Positions 30,137 through 39,393 of a stretch of 64,000 nt of DNA are shown piece after piece. The stretch covers positions 16,927 through 80,926 of the forward strand of contig NZ_BJFL01000027.1 in assembly GCF_005405885.1 (NCBI RefSeq), read 5' to 3'. Each line of letters starts with the position of its first letter. Within the stretch, counting starts at the first letter, position 1. Below the pieces are notes generated by a model. That model did not search any database. It was not told the DNA's origin and saw nothing but the letters and a program-made list of their open reading frames with translations. The stretch comes from Gandjariella thermophila (GTDB taxonomy: Bacteria > Actinomycetota > Actinomycetes > Mycobacteriales > Pseudonocardiaceae). The translations under genes were made by a program, and so were the position numbers.

Positions 30137-30338
30137 TCCCGGTCGCCCCCTCCTGCCCTCGGGTCATCCACCGTTCGGCGAGCAGCAACGCCGGAGTGAG
30201 CAGCAGGCACCAGGCGCCGCCCCAGACGAACATCCGGGGCAGCCCCAGCCACAGCGCACTGGTGTTGACGAACGGCAGGAACGGCATCAGCAGGAGTGCG
30301 ACCACCGGGATCGCCGGGAACAGGTAGTGGATGCGCAT
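30133..30338 (-). pseudogene. DUF3311 small membrane protein with a frameshifted end
   Basis: ATG 30338 follows GGAGG-like AAGGAGGC. The product MRIHYLFPAIPVVALLLMPFLPFVN... has two membrane helices and the shape of DUF3311 proteins, which sit directly before SSS permeases. Its own stop is missing: the expected ATGA overlap with the symporter start at 30133-30136 is one frame away. One extra G in the G-run shortly before would restore it. Without it, the frame continues deep into the next gene. Confidence 0.65.
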
Positions 30339-30514
30339 GCGTGCCTCCTTCTTGTCCGCGGGTATGCGCGCCCACGATCCCGTCGGCACGGCCGGCTCGC
30401 GGACGGCGTCGGCTTGCCGCGCAGGGATGCCCTGCCTCCGCGATCGTGCGGCCCGCGGCTTGACACGATCACGGAAACTCCCTCGGGGCGTCGGGATGGG
30501 ACGGTGGGCGGCGG

Positions 30515-30906
30515 TCAGTCTCCCCTGGCGAGACGCCGGGCGGCGAGTTCGGCCAGCAGTGCCGCGCCGTCGGCGAGCACGCCGTCGTCGAAGGCCGCCA
30601 GCGGAGAGTGGTTGTTGGGCGCCGACTCGGGGTCGTCGCCCACGCACGCCCCGAGGAACACGTACGCCCCGGCACCGCCTGCAGCACCCGGGAGAAGTCC
30701 TCCGCGCCGGCGAGCGGGTGCTCCATCTCCTGGAACCGGTGCGGGCCGAACACCTCCCGCACGGTCTCGGCCACGAACGCGTACTTGTTGGGGAACAGCG
30801 CGGACGAGACGTGCAGGCCGTACGCGGCCGCCGGCGGGCGCCCCGCGGCCTCCAGCAGGCTCATCCGTAGCTCCCCGACGTCGCTCGGCAGAACGTTGCT
30901 CGCGCC
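30515..30906 (-). pseudogene. M20-type amidohydrolase/peptidase C-terminal remnant
   Basis: Pieces of the M20 C-terminus are visible: SNVLPSDV, then KYAFVAETVREVFGPHRFQEMEHPLAGAEDFSRVLQAVPG in one frame and AYVFLGACVGDD...NNHSPLAAFDDGVLADGAALLAELAARRLA in the next frame. The change near 30668 falls in a G-run and again equals one missing base. The N-terminal metal-binding half is absent. It belonged to the same decayed operon as the symporter and amidohydrolase, likely a degradation pathway for an amide or N-acyl compound. Confidence 0.75.
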
Positions 30907-31032
30907 ATGATGCGAGCCTCGACCACCGCGGCCGCGGTGATGTAGAAATCGGGCATGGGGGCCGGCTCACCCGGCCCGCCCGCGCGGTGACCGACCGCGA
31001 CTCCACCGCCGCTCCCCCGGGGGGGCCGGCGC

Positions 31033-31680
31033 TCACACCTGCTGCGTCGCCAGGCAGACGCCGAGCGCGACCAGCGCGGCACCCAGCAGAAGCTCCTGCG
31101 TCCGCCGGGCCCGCGCGGAGTTGAGCAGGCGACGGGCACGGTTCACGGTTATCGCGGTCACCGTCAGCCAGGACAGGCTGCATGTCAGCGTGATCGTGGC
31201 GAGTGCCACCGCGATCGGCACCGCCACCGATGGCCGGCCAACCGGAAGGAACTGCGGCAGCGTGGCGATGAAGAACAGGGTGACCTTGGGATTGGTCAGG
31301 TTGGTCAACAACCCCTGCGTGTACGGCGCTCCACGGCGGGCCAACGGCCGGCCCGGATGCGTCATCTCCCACGGCCCCTCCGGGGTCGCACCGCGGATGC
31401 GCAGCGCGAGCCACGCCGTCCGGCAGCCGAGCACGATCAACAGCAGCGCTCCGAGAAGCTTCATGATCTCGTAGACCATGGGGAAACGCAGCACCAACTC
31501 CGCCATGCCGAGCGCGACCACCGCGGCGTGGACGAGCATTCCGCTGGCACAGCCCATTGCCGTGAAAACCCCGGCCCGGGTGCCGCCCTGTAACGATGTG
31601 CGTATGACGACCGCGGTGTCCAGCCCCGGTGTGATTGCCAGCAACACGCATAGACCGATGTACGGCAGCAGTCCGGCCAT
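31033..31680 (-). CDS. LysE/RhtB family exporter
   Basis: This 215-residue protein has six membrane helices, with the family signature PYIGLCVLLAITPGLDTAVVIRTSLQGGTRAG at the N-terminus and GLLTNLTNPKVTLFFIATLPQFL in the middle. These carriers export amino acids such as lysine, threonine or homoserine lactones. The ATG at 31680 is preceded by GGTGAGGG. It lies just upstream of the decayed operon on the same strand and is itself intact. Confidence 0.9.
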   Translation of the reverse strand: MAGLLPYIGLCVLLAITPGLDTAVVIRTSLQGGTRAGVFTAMGCASGMLVHAAVVALGMAELVLRFPMVYEIMKLLGALLLIVLGCRTAWLALRIRGATPEGPWEMTHPGRPLARRGAPYTQGLLTNLTNPKVTLFFIATLPQFLPVGRPSVAVPIAVALATITLTCSLSWLTVTAITVNRARRLLNSARARRTQELLLGAALVALGVCLATQQV

Positions 31681-32264
31681 GGGAGGAACCCTCACCCTTT
31701 CTGTGCGACCGGAAAGACATGTCGCCCACATGTCTTATCCCTGCGACTTGTGCACGCCGCCGATGTGGGCCGAGCCCATTGCCGCCTGGCTCTATTTAAC
31801 TCTTCGCGCGCCAAAACCGCGTATCCGCCAACCCGACTACCGAAATTGCGCGGCGATTGCTCTGGGCGGGTAAAAGGGTCCGGCGCAAACCGGTCGGGGC
31901 GCACGTCCGGATACCCGGGACGGCCGAATCCGTTCACCCATTTCGCCGCAACTCGGCGAGGATGCCGCTACCCGCGGCAACGTCAACATCAACAAGACAT
32001 CAAGCCGACTGCGCCGCGCGGGTGACACCGGAGGCCGCCCGGATTCGCCGGCGCTACCGTCACGGGCACCGCCGGCATGGCCGGGATACGTTGACACGTA
32101 AGGGATTTCGGCGCGCCGCGACCCCGCCGCGGTTCGTTCTGAATGGCCGGAAAAAGCACACGTGTGGGTGCCCTGCGCGGTGATACCGCGGGCGATCAGC
32201 CGGAACAGGCGGTCTTCGACGGCTCGAGCCGGTCGATGTCCCTGCCGGGGGGCGCGAGGCCATG
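31681..32264. other. 584-base intergenic region without a supported gene
   Basis: No coding bias was found. A short AT-richer patch (CTCTATTTAACTCTTC at about 31791-31806) probably marks the lysE promoter. No riboswitch or repeat was recognised. Confidence 0.5.
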
Positions 32265-32303
32265 AAAAAGGCCGGGTGAGGCGCGCTGGCGCCGCACCCG
32301 GCC
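32265..32303 (-). terminator. Intrinsic terminator of the ABC importer operon
   Basis: On the reverse strand GGCCGGGTG...CACCCGGCC forms a 9-bp stem, with an inner GGCGC/GCGCC pair, followed at once by TTTTT. It lies 11 bases past the binding-protein stop, the best factor-independent terminator in the window. Confidence 0.85.
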
Positions 32304-32314
32304 GGGTCGCGTGG

Positions 32315-33361
32315 TCAGTGTGCGCTGTTGGCGAACTGGGTGGTGTAGGTCTTACCGAGGTCGATGGTGTGGCCCTTGACGGACGGGTCGAAGGCGGTCA
32401 GCACGGTGAGCACGGTCTGCGGCCCGTCGGCCGGCATGACGCCGTCGGCGGTGAACATGGCCTTCTCCGCGTCCAGCGCCTTGACGTACTGGTCCTTGCC
32501 CACCCCGGCGTAGTACGCGGGCGGCATCTTGTCGGTGATCTCGGCGGCGGAGTGCGCCTGGATCCACTTCATCGTCTTCACGAAGGCGTTGACCAGCTTC
32601 TGCACGGCGTCCTTGTGGCCGTCCACCCAGGAGGTCTGCATGTAGACCGAGGCGGCCGGATAGGTGCCGCCGAGTGCCGCCTTGGCCCCCTGCGGGGTGC
32701 GCATGTCGATCAGCACCTTGGCCTGGCCGGTGTTGAGCAGTTGGGACACCGTCGGCTCGGTGGTCATCCCGCAGTCGATCTCCTTGTGCTGCATCGCCGC
32801 GATGAAGGTGGGGCCCGCCTCGACGGCCACCGATGTGATGTCCTTCTCGGACAGTCCGCTGTGGACGGCGAGGTACTTGGTGAGGAAGTTGGTGGACGAG
32901 CCCAGCCCGGTGACCCCGAGCCGCTTGCCCTTCCAGTCCGCCGGTGACGAGATGCTGCCGGCCTCGTCCGAGCGGCACAGCTCGACCTCGCCCGGCGCCT
33001 GCTGGAGCTGGACCACCGACTCGACCTGCTTGCCCTTGCCCTGCAGGTCGAGGGTGTGGTCGTAGAACCCGACCACGCCGTCGACCTGCCCGGCGAGCAT
33101 GGCATCCTCGGCGTCAACGCCGGCCGGCTCGTCGGAGAGCTGGACGTCCAGTCCCTCGTCCTTGAAGTAGCCGAGCTGCTGGGTCAGCATCGCCGGCAGG
33201 TAGATCTGCTTGTTCAGGCCGCCGACCATGAGCTTGACGGTGGTCGCGCCGCCCGCTGCGGCGGCACCGCCGGACGTCGAGGTACCGCCACCACCGCAGG
33301 CGGTCGCGGCGAGGGCCAGCGCGACACCGACGGCGGCGATGCCGAGGGATGTGCGGGACAT
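32315..33361 (-). CDS. NMT1/SsuA-type ABC substrate-binding lipoprotein
   Basis: The protein has 348 residues. A signal peptide with lipobox ATAC (Cys at 22) and a Gly/Ser-rich linker are followed by the NMT1/SsuA/ThiY fold: LPAMLTQQLGYFKDEGLDVQLSD, DGVVGFYDHTLDLQGKGK, GKRLGVTGLGSSTNFLTKYL and GMTTEPTVSQL. It delivers an organic compound (a sulfonate, pyrimidine, nitrile-like or aromatic acid are all possible) to the permease encoded upstream. It is the last gene of the ATPase-permease-binding protein operon. Confidence 0.92.
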   Translation of the reverse strand: MSRTSLGIAAVGVALALAATACGGGGTSTSGGAAAAGGATTVKLMVGGLNKQIYLPAMLTQQLGYFKDEGLDVQLSDEPAGVDAEDAMLAGQVDGVVGFYDHTLDLQGKGKQVESVVQLQQAPGEVELCRSDEAGSISSPADWKGKRLGVTGLGSSTNFLTKYLAVHSGLSEKDITSVAVEAGPTFIAAMQHKEIDCGMTTEPTVSQLLNTGQAKVLIDMRTPQGAKAALGGTYPAASVYMQTSWVDGHKDAVQKLVNAFVKTMKWIQAHSAAEITDKMPPAYYAGVGKDQYVKALDAEKAMFTADGVMPADGPQTVLTVLTAFDPSVKGHTIDLGKTYTTQFANSAH

Positions 33362-33412
33362 GGTGTTTCTCCTCCGGGACGGGCGGATGGGGAACGGCTG
33401 GCGCGTGCTGGG

Positions 33413-34297
33413 TCACAGGTCGGCGCCGGAGAGCTGCGGGGGTCGCCAGGACAGCAGCTGCTTCTCGAGCAGGGTGATCAGGCCCTCGGCGGCGAGCGCG
33501 ATGACGGCGATGACCACCATCGCGGCGAACACGCCGTTCGGGTTGAACGAGCCCTGCGCCTGGGAGATCAGCAGGCCCAGGCCCTGCTGGGCGCCGAGGA
33601 ACTCGCCAACGATCGCGCCGATGAGCGCGAACCCGAAGCTGACGTGCAGGCTGGCGATGATCCAGGTGAGCGCCGAGGGCAGCACCACGTGAAAGGTCAC
33701 CTGGCGCTTGGAGGCGCCCAGGATGCGGGCGTTGGCCACCAGGTTGCGGTCCACCTCGCGGGTGCCCTGGAAGGCGTTGAAGAACACCGCGAAGAACACC
33801 AGCACCATCGCGAGGGCCACCTTGGACTGCACGCCGAGCCCAAGCCAGACGATGAAGATGGAGCCGAGCACAATGCGCGGGATCGAGTTGAGCACCTTGA
33901 TGTAGGGCCCGAAGATGTCGGCCAGCATGCGGACGCGACCCAGCGCGATGCCGCACACGATGCCGAGCACCACACCGATGGCGAAACCGACCAGTGCCTC
34001 CTGCAGGGTGACACCGACCTGCGTCCACAGTGAACCGATCTCGGTGCCGCCGGTGACCCAGTCGCCGACCTGCGCGGCGATCCTGGTGGGCTGCCCGAAG
34101 AAGAACGGGTCGAGCACGCCGGCGCGGGCCAGGACTTCCCAGCCGCCGAGGAACACGACCAGCGGGACGAACCGGACGGCGTTCACCACGAGGCGGCGCC
34201 GGCGCGGCCGCGTACCGGCCTCCGCCGGCTCGGCGATGTCGGTTCCGGCGTGCGGCGTCGGCGAAACGGCCCGGGTATCGGGGCGGGCGGTGCTCAC
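33413..34297 (-). CDS. ABC transporter permease (SsuC/TauC-type)
   Basis: The protein has 294 residues and six membrane helices. The binding-protein-dependent transport signature EALVGFAIGVVLGIVCGIALGR and the EAA-like loop LVANARILGASKRQVTFHVVLPSALTWI contact the ATPase. The GTG start at 34297 overlaps the stop of the ATPase gene by four bases. A much longer frame extends upstream but is only open sequence antiparallel to the reading of the ATPase gene. Confidence 0.93.
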   Translation of the reverse strand: MSTARPDTRAVSPTPHAGTDIAEPAEAGTRPRRRRLVVNAVRFVPLVVFLGGWEVLARAGVLDPFFFGQPTRIAAQVGDWVTGGTEIGSLWTQVGVTLQEALVGFAIGVVLGIVCGIALGRVRMLADIFGPYIKVLNSIPRIVLGSIFIVWLGLGVQSKVALAMVLVFFAVFFNAFQGTREVDRNLVANARILGASKRQVTFHVVLPSALTWIIASLHVSFGFALIGAIVGEFLGAQQGLGLLISQAQGSFNPNGVFAAMVVIAVIALAAEGLITLLEKQLLSWRPPQLSGADL

Positions 34298-35145
34298 AGC
34301 GTCTCCTTCTCGGGTTCCGCGGTGGACGGCGGGGCGGCGGCGGTGCGGGCGTAGGCGAGTTCGACCTCGTCCCGCAGCGACTCCCAGATCCGCTGGTACA
34401 TCTCGACGAACGCGGCGTCGAAGCGGATCTCCTGGGCGCGCCTCGGGCGAGGCAGGCCGACCTCGAAGGTGGCCTTCACCGTGCCGGGTCCCGCGGTGAG
34501 CACCACCACCTTGTCGGCCAGCGCGATGGCCTCCTCCAGGTCGTGCGTGATGAACACGACCGCCGGCCGGGTCAACTCCCACAGCCGCAGCAGCTCGTCG
34601 GACATGATCTGCCGGGTCTGCACGTCGAGCGCGGCGAACGGCTCGTCCATCAGCAGGATGCGCGGCCGGTTGATCAGGCTCTGGGCGAGCGCGACCCGCT
34701 TGCGCATGCCGCCGGAGAGCTGGTGCGGGTGCCGGTCCTCGAACCCGGCGAGCCCGACCCGGCGCAGCCAGTCCCGCGCCTGCTCGACGGCCTCCCGGCG
34801 CGGCACGCCCCGGAACAGCGGCCCGGCCGCCACGTTGGCCAGCACCGACTTCCACGGGAACACGGCGTCGTTCTGGAACACGAAGGCGATGCCCTCGCTG
34901 ATCCCCCGCACCGGGCCGCCGTCCACCAGCACCTCGCCACGGCTGGCCGGTTCCAGACCGGAGATCAGGGACAGGGTGGTGGACTTGCCGCACCCGGTGG
35001 GGCCGACCACGGCGCAGAACTCCCCCGGCGCCACCGTGAGGTTGAGCCGCCGCAACGCGGTGTGCACTGATCCCGCCGGGGTGCGGAACCGCTTCGTGAC
35101 GTCGCGCAGCTCAATCGCCGGCGGGGACGGATCGGAGTGTGTCAT
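34294..35145 (-). CDS. ABC transporter ATP-binding protein (SsuB/TauB-type)
   Basis: The protein has 283 residues. Walker A is GPTGCGKST (about 48-56), the Q-loop FVFQNDAVFPW, the signature LSGGMRKRVALA, Walker B ILLMDEPFAALD and the switch His in FITHDLEEA. It powers import by the permease and lipoprotein genes downstream. It is the first gene of the operon and is divergent, with a 218-base gap, from the sensor kinase pair at 35364-37645, which may regulate it. Confidence 0.95.
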   Translation of the reverse strand: MTHSDPSPPAIELRDVTKRFRTPAGSVHTALRRLNLTVAPGEFCAVVGPTGCGKSTTLSLISGLEPASRGEVLVDGGPVRGISEGIAFVFQNDAVFPWKSVLANVAAGPLFRGVPRREAVEQARDWLRRVGLAGFEDRHPHQLSGGMRKRVALAQSLINRPRILLMDEPFAALDVQTRQIMSDELLRLWELTRPAVVFITHDLEEAIALADKVVVLTAGPGTVKATFEVGLPRPRRAQEIRFDAAFVEMYQRIWESLRDEVELAYARTAAAPPSTAEPEKETL

Positions 35146-35363
35146 CGCTGAAGGTCCTCGCGCTGTCCGGGAATCGTCGTTCGCCGCGGAACGCTAGATG
35201 TGGCCCCGGCCACCGCGCGGGGTTTGCGAGGCTTGCGTGACTATTCGGCGTTTCTCGCGGTTGTGTGCGTTCTGTTCAGCAGCCGGGCTTTACCAGGCCG
35301 GTCCGGCCGGTGACACTCAGGACGCCGAACCGGGGGCATTCAGGCGCCGAAGGAGCCGCGTGG

Positions 35364-36971
35364 ATGCGCACGAAAAAGCTGTCGACCCAGATCACGATCA
35401 GCCAACTCACCATCCTGGTGTGCACGGTGGCGATCGGCTTCGCCCTGTTCGCCGGCGAGGAACGGCACCAGCTCGACCGGCAGTACCAGGGTGAGGCGCT
35501 GGCCATCGCGCAGACGGTGGCCGGGGTGCCGGAGATCCGCGCGGCCATGGAGTACGGCGACGCGGGTGACCTGGTGCAGATGGTGGCCGAGCGCATCCGG
35601 CGGAACTCGCAGGCCGCCTACGTCGTGGTCATCGACCGCGACGGCGTCCGGCACTCCCACCCCAACCCCGCGCTGGTCGGGCAGCCGATCACCGAACCGG
35701 TCGAGGCGCTCGACGGGCACACGCACGTCGGGATCGACCCGGGCAGCCTCGGCGCGTCCGCGAACGGCAAGGCGCCGCTGTACGGGCCGACCGGCGACCT
35801 CGTCGGCGAGGTGTCGGTGGGCATCCTGGAAACCCGGGTCACCGGGCACCTGCTGGCCGAGTTGCCCAGTTTCGCCCTGTACACCGCGCTCGCCCTGGCG
35901 GTCGGCGTCGCCGCCTCGCTGCTGCTCGCCCGGCAGCTCAAGCGCAGCACCTTCGGCCTGGAACTGCCGGAGATCGCCGCGTTGCTGCAGGAGCGGGAGG
36001 CGATGTTGCACGGCATCCGGGAGGGCGTCATCACCCTCGACCCGGACGGCCGGTTGACCCTGGCCAACGACGAGGCCAGGCGGCTGCTGCCGACCCGGGA
36101 CCTGCAACTCGGCGTACCGCTGGTGGACGTGGTGCCCCCGGGCCGGCTGCGCGATGTGCTCTCCGGCGCGATCGGCGGCACCGACCGGGTGGTGCTCACC
36201 GGCGACCACTGCCTGGTGGTGAACCGGACGCCGGTGTCCGTGGCCGGCCGCGACCTCGGCGCCGTGATCACGCTGCGCGACCGCACCGAGATGGAGGACC
36301 TGGTCCGCGAGCTGGACAGCGCGCGTGGCCTCACCGACGCGCTGCGCGCCCAGCAGCACGAGGTCGCCAACCGCATGCACACCCTGGCCGGTCTGCTCGA
36401 ACTCGGTGACCGCGAGCAGGCGCTGCGCTACCTTACCGAGACCGAGGGGCTGGCCGCCGAACGCGCCGACGCCATCCGCGAGCGCATCGGTCACCCGCTG
36501 GTCGTGGCGCTGCTGCTCGCCAAGACCACGGTCGCCGCCGAGCGCGGCGTGGACCTGGTGCTCACCGAGGAGTCCTGGCTGACCGAGACGTGCCCGCACG
36601 CCCGGGAACTGATCACCGTGCTCGGCAACCTGGTGGACAACGCGGTGGACGCCGCGGCCGCCGGCCCACCTCCGGCGCGGGTCACCGTGGATCTCGAGGA
36701 GGGCCCCGACGACGTGCTCGTCCGGGTCCGCGACACCGGTACCGGCATTCCACCCGACGCCGCGGCGCACATCTTCGACGACGGGTTCAGCACCAAACCA
36801 GCGGACGGTCACCGGCATCGTGGCCTCGGCCTGGCCCTGGTGCACCGGCTGACCCGGCGGCGCGGCGGCTCGATCACGGTCAGCGAGGGCCCCGGTGCCA
36901 CCTTCACCGTGCGCCTGCCGCAGTCCCAGCGGGCGGCGAGCACACCGCAGCGGACGGGCGCGCCGTCATGA
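35364..36971 (+). CDS. CitA/DcuS-type sensor histidine kinase
   Basis: The protein has 535 residues. TM1 (about 10-28) is followed by an extracytoplasmic sCache/PAS sensor (about 30-170), TM2 (about 176-196), a cytoplasmic PAS (about 215-320), then the SpoOB-type dimerisation helix with the phosphoacceptor His in AQQHEVANRMH, and the ATPase with NLVDNAVDAAAAG, DTGTGIPPD and HRHRGLGLALVHRL. Such kinases sense carboxylates such as citrate or C4-dicarboxylates. ATG 35364 follows AAGGAG. It overlaps the response regulator gene by four bases. Confidence 0.94.
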   Translation: MRTKKLSTQITISQLTILVCTVAIGFALFAGEERHQLDRQYQGEALAIAQTVAGVPEIRAAMEYGDAGDLVQMVAERIRRNSQAAYVVVIDRDGVRHSHPNPALVGQPITEPVEALDGHTHVGIDPGSLGASANGKAPLYGPTGDLVGEVSVGILETRVTGHLLAELPSFALYTALALAVGVAASLLLARQLKRSTFGLELPEIAALLQEREAMLHGIREGVITLDPDGRLTLANDEARRLLPTRDLQLGVPLVDVVPPGRLRDVLSGAIGGTDRVVLTGDHCLVVNRTPVSVAGRDLGAVITLRDRTEMEDLVRELDSARGLTDALRAQQHEVANRMHTLAGLLELGDREQALRYLTETEGLAAERADAIRERIGHPLVVALLLAKTTVAAERGVDLVLTEESWLTETCPHARELITVLGNLVDNAVDAAAAGPPPARVTVDLEEGPDDVLVRVRDTGTGIPPDAAAHIFDDGFSTKPADGHRHRGLGLALVHRLTRRRGGSITVSEGPGATFTVRLPQSQRAASTPQRTGAPS

Positions 36972-37645
36972 TCCGCACACTGGTCGTGGACGACGACTAC
37001 CGGGTGGCCGCCATCCACGCCGCCTACCTCCGCCGCGTACCCGGGTTCGCCGCCGTCGGCCCCGCCCACAGCGCCGCCGAGGCGCGCGCCGCCATCGCCG
37101 CCGAGCGGGTGCAACTCATCCTGCTCGACCTCTATCTCCCCGACGAGCACGGACTCGACCTGGTCCGCGCCCTGCCCGACTCTCCCGACCGGCCCGACTT
37201 CATCGCCATCACCGCCGGCCGCGACGTGCGCAACATCCGCACCGCCATGCAACTGGGCGCGGTGCACTACCTGGTCAAGCCCTTCCGGTTCGCCCGGCTC
37301 GCCGAACTGCTCACCGCCTACCGGGACGTGCAGGAACGGTTGACCACCCTCCGCGAGGCCCGGCAGGACGACGTCGACCACCTGTACGGCCTGCTGCGCC
37401 CGCCAACCCTGCCCGCTCCCAGCAAGGGGCACTCCGCCCCCACCCTCGCCCTGATCCGCGACACCCTGCGCGCCGCGGACACCGACATGTCCGCCACCGA
37501 GGTCGCCGCCCAACTCGGCGTCAGCCGTCCCACCGCGCAGCGCTACCTCTCCTACCTCGCCCGGCACGGCGTCGTCGAACTGCTGCTGCGCTACGGCACC
37601 ACCGGCCGCCCGGAACATCGCTACCGGTACCGGGTGGCGCCGTAG
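36968..37645 (+). CDS. CitB/DcuR-type response regulator
   Basis: The protein has 225 residues. The receiver domain has the acidic pair VDDDY, the phosphoacceptor Asp in LILLDLYLPDEHG (near 54) and Lys in YLVKPFRF. The C-terminal helix-turn-helix reads MSATEVAAQLGVSRPTAQRYLSYLARHG. It is phosphorylated by the kinase encoded just upstream. A likely target is the divergent ABC importer. Its 3' end overlaps the convergent EndoV-like gene by 25 bases. Confidence 0.95.
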   Translation: MIRTLVVDDDYRVAAIHAAYLRRVPGFAAVGPAHSAAEARAAIAAERVQLILLDLYLPDEHGLDLVRALPDSPDRPDFIAITAGRDVRNIRTAMQLGAVHYLVKPFRFARLAELLTAYRDVQERLTTLREARQDDVDHLYGLLRPPTLPAPSKGHSAPTLALIRDTLRAADTDMSATEVAAQLGVSRPTAQRYLSYLARHGVVELLLRYGTTGRPEHRYRYRVAP

Positions 37646-38394
37646 CCGGCCGACGCGGCCGCCGCGCGTGCCTGCCGGGCCAGCCGGCGGGCCTCCCGCA
37701 ACGGCGCCGGGGTGCGGTGCCCGGCGGTCGCCAGGACGACGCGGGCGGCGGTCTCGGCGTCGGTGCGCCATGCGGCGTGCGCGGCGACTGGCCGGCGGCC
37801 GCTCCTGGTCCGCACCCAGTGGCCGACCAGCTCGCCGTCCAACCACAGCGGCGCGGTGGCGCCCCGCTGGTCGGGCGGCCAGTCGCCCCGCGCCAGCAGG
37901 GTCCGGTGCGTGACGCCCACCGTCGGCACGTCGAGCACCGCGCCGAGGTGCCTGGCGAGCCCGGTCCGGCGCGGATGGTCCAGCCCGGTCGCGTCGACCA
38001 GCAGCACGTCCGGCCGCTCCGGCAGCGCGGCGACCACCGCCTGCAGCACGGCGCCGAAGCGCAACGCGAGCAACCCGAACGCATAGCCGGCGCCCGCGCG
38101 GGCCGGGCGGGCCGCCCGGCCGACGCAGCGCCGCCCGCGGTACGCCGCCGCTCCGGCCCACACCGGTTGCCCCGCCGCGCCGGGACCGGCATGCCCGCGC
38201 GCCGGAGCGGCGAAGCAACCAGCCACCAGGGAACCGGGCGTCCACCGCCACCCGGGCGGGTGCGCATCGCGCAGCGCGTCCTGCACCGCCACCAGGTCCC
38301 GCACCGTGGTCGGCCACGCGCTCGGCGGCGGCGCCCCGGAATCCGGTTGCCCCCGGCGAGCCACGGTGCGCGGCCACCCGGTCTCTCCCGTCAC
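37621..38394 (-). CDS. Endonuclease V-like protein lacking key catalytic residues
   Basis: This frame gives about 257 residues with an EndoV fold: LLVDATGLDHPRRTGLARHLGAVLDVPTVGVTHRTLL aligns with the VDGHGISHPRR...VPTIGVAK core. Of the four catalytic positions of E. coli Nfi, D110 is kept. D35 falls in LVAGCFAAP (no Asp), E89 in GLLALRFGA (Phe in place of Glu) and H214 in AAWRTDAETA (Trp). So it is probably not a nuclease, though it may still bind deaminated DNA or RNA. Start GTG 38394 is tentative; the frame is open further upstream. Confidence 0.7.
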   Translation of the reverse strand: MTGETGWPRTVARRGQPDSGAPPPSAWPTTVRDLVAVQDALRDAHPPGWRWTPGSLVAGCFAAPARGHAGPGAAGQPVWAGAAAYRGRRCVGRAARPARAGAGYAFGLLALRFGAVLQAVVAALPERPDVLLVDATGLDHPRRTGLARHLGAVLDVPTVGVTHRTLLARGDWPPDQRGATAPLWLDGELVGHWVRTRSGRRPVAAHAAWRTDAETAARVVLATAGHRTPAPLREARRLARQARAAAASAGYGATRYR

Positions 38395-38493
38395 GCCCCG
38401 ATCGTGCGCCCGGACGCGAACCGCCGGCCAGCACGCCGCTGGTGCCGGGCGCTCGGTCCGGTCCGCGCGGAGAACCACCGGCCGCGCCGGCGC

Positions 38494-39135
38494 TCAGTCC
38501 GTCGCGACGGCTCGCAGGTAGACCTGCGACTCGGTGCGCCCGGGAGCGACCTTGGCCCGCACCTGGCGTAGCCCCGTCACCTCGAAACCCGCGTCGCTGA
38601 CCACGGCGGCCAGTTGGTCGGCCGGGTAGGCGGTGACGTGCAGCGGAACGTCGAAGAAGGAGATCGGCGCGAGATCGAAGTCACCCAGCACCATGGCGAG
38701 CGACAGCAGGCGCGGACCGCGCAGCCGCGCACGAATGGCCCGCAGCACCGCCGGAATCTCCTTCCTGCCCAACATCAGCAGCGCGAAGAACGACACGGCC
38801 GCGTCGAACTCGCCCAACTCCGGTCCGAGGGCGCGAACGTCCTGGCGCACGAAGGTCGCGGCGGGCACCCGGCTGCCGGCCAGCCGCAGCATGGTGGCCG
38901 ACTCGTCGATCCCCACAACGGTCAACCCCGCATCGCTGAGTTGGCGCGCGGTCGGAACACCGCTGCCGCACCCGACGTCCAGAACCCGCGCACCGGCCGG
39001 CAGCGTCCCGATCAGCCAGTCCCCCTCGGCAACCTGGGCCGCGCGATCCTGGAAGGACTGCTCGTAGCGTTCCCCGATCAGATCGAACGGGCACTGTCCC
39101 GGCGTGTCCTGGCCTGTGGTCACCCCTCGCAGCAT
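38494..39135 (-). CDS. Class I SAM-dependent methyltransferase
   Basis: This protein of about 213 residues is a Rossmann methyltransferase: motif I VLDVGCGSGVPTARQL, the acidic end of strand 2 VVGIDESATML, and motif IV FDAAVSFFALLMLG. The sequence after the core (DFDLAPISFFDVPLHVTAYPADQL) is like methyltransferase-11/25 proteins of unknown substrate. ATG 39135 or GTG 39123 may be the start; neither has a clear ribosome-binding site. It is a single gene, divergent from the FHA gene. Confidence 0.85.
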   Translation of the reverse strand: MLRGVTTGQDTPGQCPFDLIGERYEQSFQDRAAQVAEGDWLIGTLPAGARVLDVGCGSGVPTARQLSDAGLTVVGIDESATMLRLAGSRVPAATFVRQDVRALGPELGEFDAAVSFFALLMLGRKEIPAVLRAIRARLRGPRLLSLAMVLGDFDLAPISFFDVPLHVTAYPADQLAAVVSDAGFEVTGLRQVRAKVAPGRTESQVYLRAVATD

Positions 39136-39393
39136 GGTCGGCCGGCCGAGGGCTGTCCAATGACTTCCCGCGGCTTTCCGGGTTCGTCCGGGGCATTCGG
39201 CGCCACGGGTTGGTGCCAGAGCCGTACCGGCCGGTTGTGCGGCGCGGCACCGGCGCACCGCTGCTTACTCAGCGTGAAAGGCCCGTCATGGTGACGTGAT
39301 TCTCGCGCTGAGTGTCTCGGCGCTCGCCCAGCGTGCAAGAGCGCAATCTCTGCGCCGCAGGGTTCCAGTTGACCTCGAAAAACGCCTAGCCTG

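Noticed and set aside
31681..32264. Riboswitch or small RNA upstream of lysE
   Set aside because: No conserved core or convincing stem set could be found by eye; only an AT-rich patch is present.
33413..34993. Possible fused permease of 526 residues
   Set aside because: The extra N-terminal part lies in the wrong frame of the ABC ATPase gene and has no membrane-protein character; GTG 34297 gives a normal permease with a four-base overlap.
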